From: Burkholderiales bacterium
GTDB taxonomy: Bacteria > Pseudomonadota > Gammaproteobacteria > Burkholderiales > CAIKXV01
Assembly (NCBI GenBank): GCA_019751575.1
Contig: JAIENF010000542.1
Span: 1-6,212, forward strand
Reading direction: 5' to 3'
DNA length: 6,212 nucleotides
In this document: positions 5,945 to 6,212 of the stretch, in pieces
Layout of the letters: each line of letters begins with the position of its first letter
How positions within the stretch are numbered: the first letter of the stretch is position 1
The notes under the pieces: generated by a model
The model's input: only the letters and a program-made list of their open reading frames with translations
Databases searched by the model: none
Told to the model about the DNA's origin: nothing
Made by a program: the position numbers and the translations under genes

Positions 5945-6011
5945 CGGTGCAACCAGCACCGCTGCCGTGCGGCTGCTTTGCACGACACCTCCGATGCCGC
6001 CACGAGCGGCA
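5945..6011 (+). other. Three consecutive hairpins in the typA leader
   Basis: Three perfect inverted repeats follow one another: CGGTGC/GCACCG (5945-5950 with 5956-5961, loop AACCA), CGTGC/GCACG (5966-5970 with 5980-5984, nine-base loop) and TGCCGC/GCGGCA (5995-6000 with 6006-6011, loop CACGA). All lie between the proposed typA promoter and its start codon, which is 36 bases after the last stem. No U-run follows any of them, so they are not standard terminators. They may fold the typA leader RNA; no known riboswitch class is recognised. Confidence 0.5.
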
Positions 6012-6047
6012 CGGACTTCCTCGCTCACCGAACGGACGCCACCCCTC

Positions 6048-6212
<165 letters not shown>

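Overview
The window is a high-GC stretch from a proteobacterium. A betaproteobacterium of the Burkholderiales kind is the best guess, judged from the start of the TypA protein, the GC-rich third codon positions and the gene style; this is inference, not proof. It reads as an accessory catabolic operon between a regulator gene and a housekeeping gene.

Layout: the left edge (2-295, + strand) holds the C-terminal two thirds of a MarR-family regulator. Facing it, five genes run leftward on the minus strand from about 5836 to 336. In order of transcription they are: an Ldh/malate-dehydrogenase-family NAD(P) oxidoreductase (5836-4826); a small [2Fe-2S] subunit (4773-4300) and a large molybdopterin subunit (4225-2069) of a two-subunit molybdenum hydroxylase of the isoquinoline 1-oxidoreductase/nicotinate dehydrogenase type; a class I SAM-dependent methyltransferase (2069-1170); and a protein resembling the CnbZ-type 2-aminomuconate deaminases, with a RidA-like look in both halves (1157-336). 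Gaps are 52, 74, -1 and 12 bases, so the five are probably co-transcribed. The 211-base region 5837-6047 divides this operon from a divergent typA/bipA gene, of which only the first 55 codons are present.

Working model (inference): the molybdenum hydroxylase puts oxygen from water onto an aromatic N-heterocycle or similar ring. The CnbZ/RidA-like protein removes nitrogen from an enamine or imine intermediate, the Ldh-family enzyme handles a 2-hydroxy/2-keto (or imino) acid, and the methyltransferase modifies the substrate or an intermediate. No ring-cleavage enzyme, transporter, FAD subunit, cytochrome c or XdhC-type maturation factor is present, so the substrate cannot be named. The most noteworthy non-coding elements are a four-copy 13-bp tandem repeat between the two hydroxylase subunit genes and a row of three hairpins in the typA leader. 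No tRNA, rRNA, CRISPR array, insertion sequence or classical rho-independent terminator was seen.
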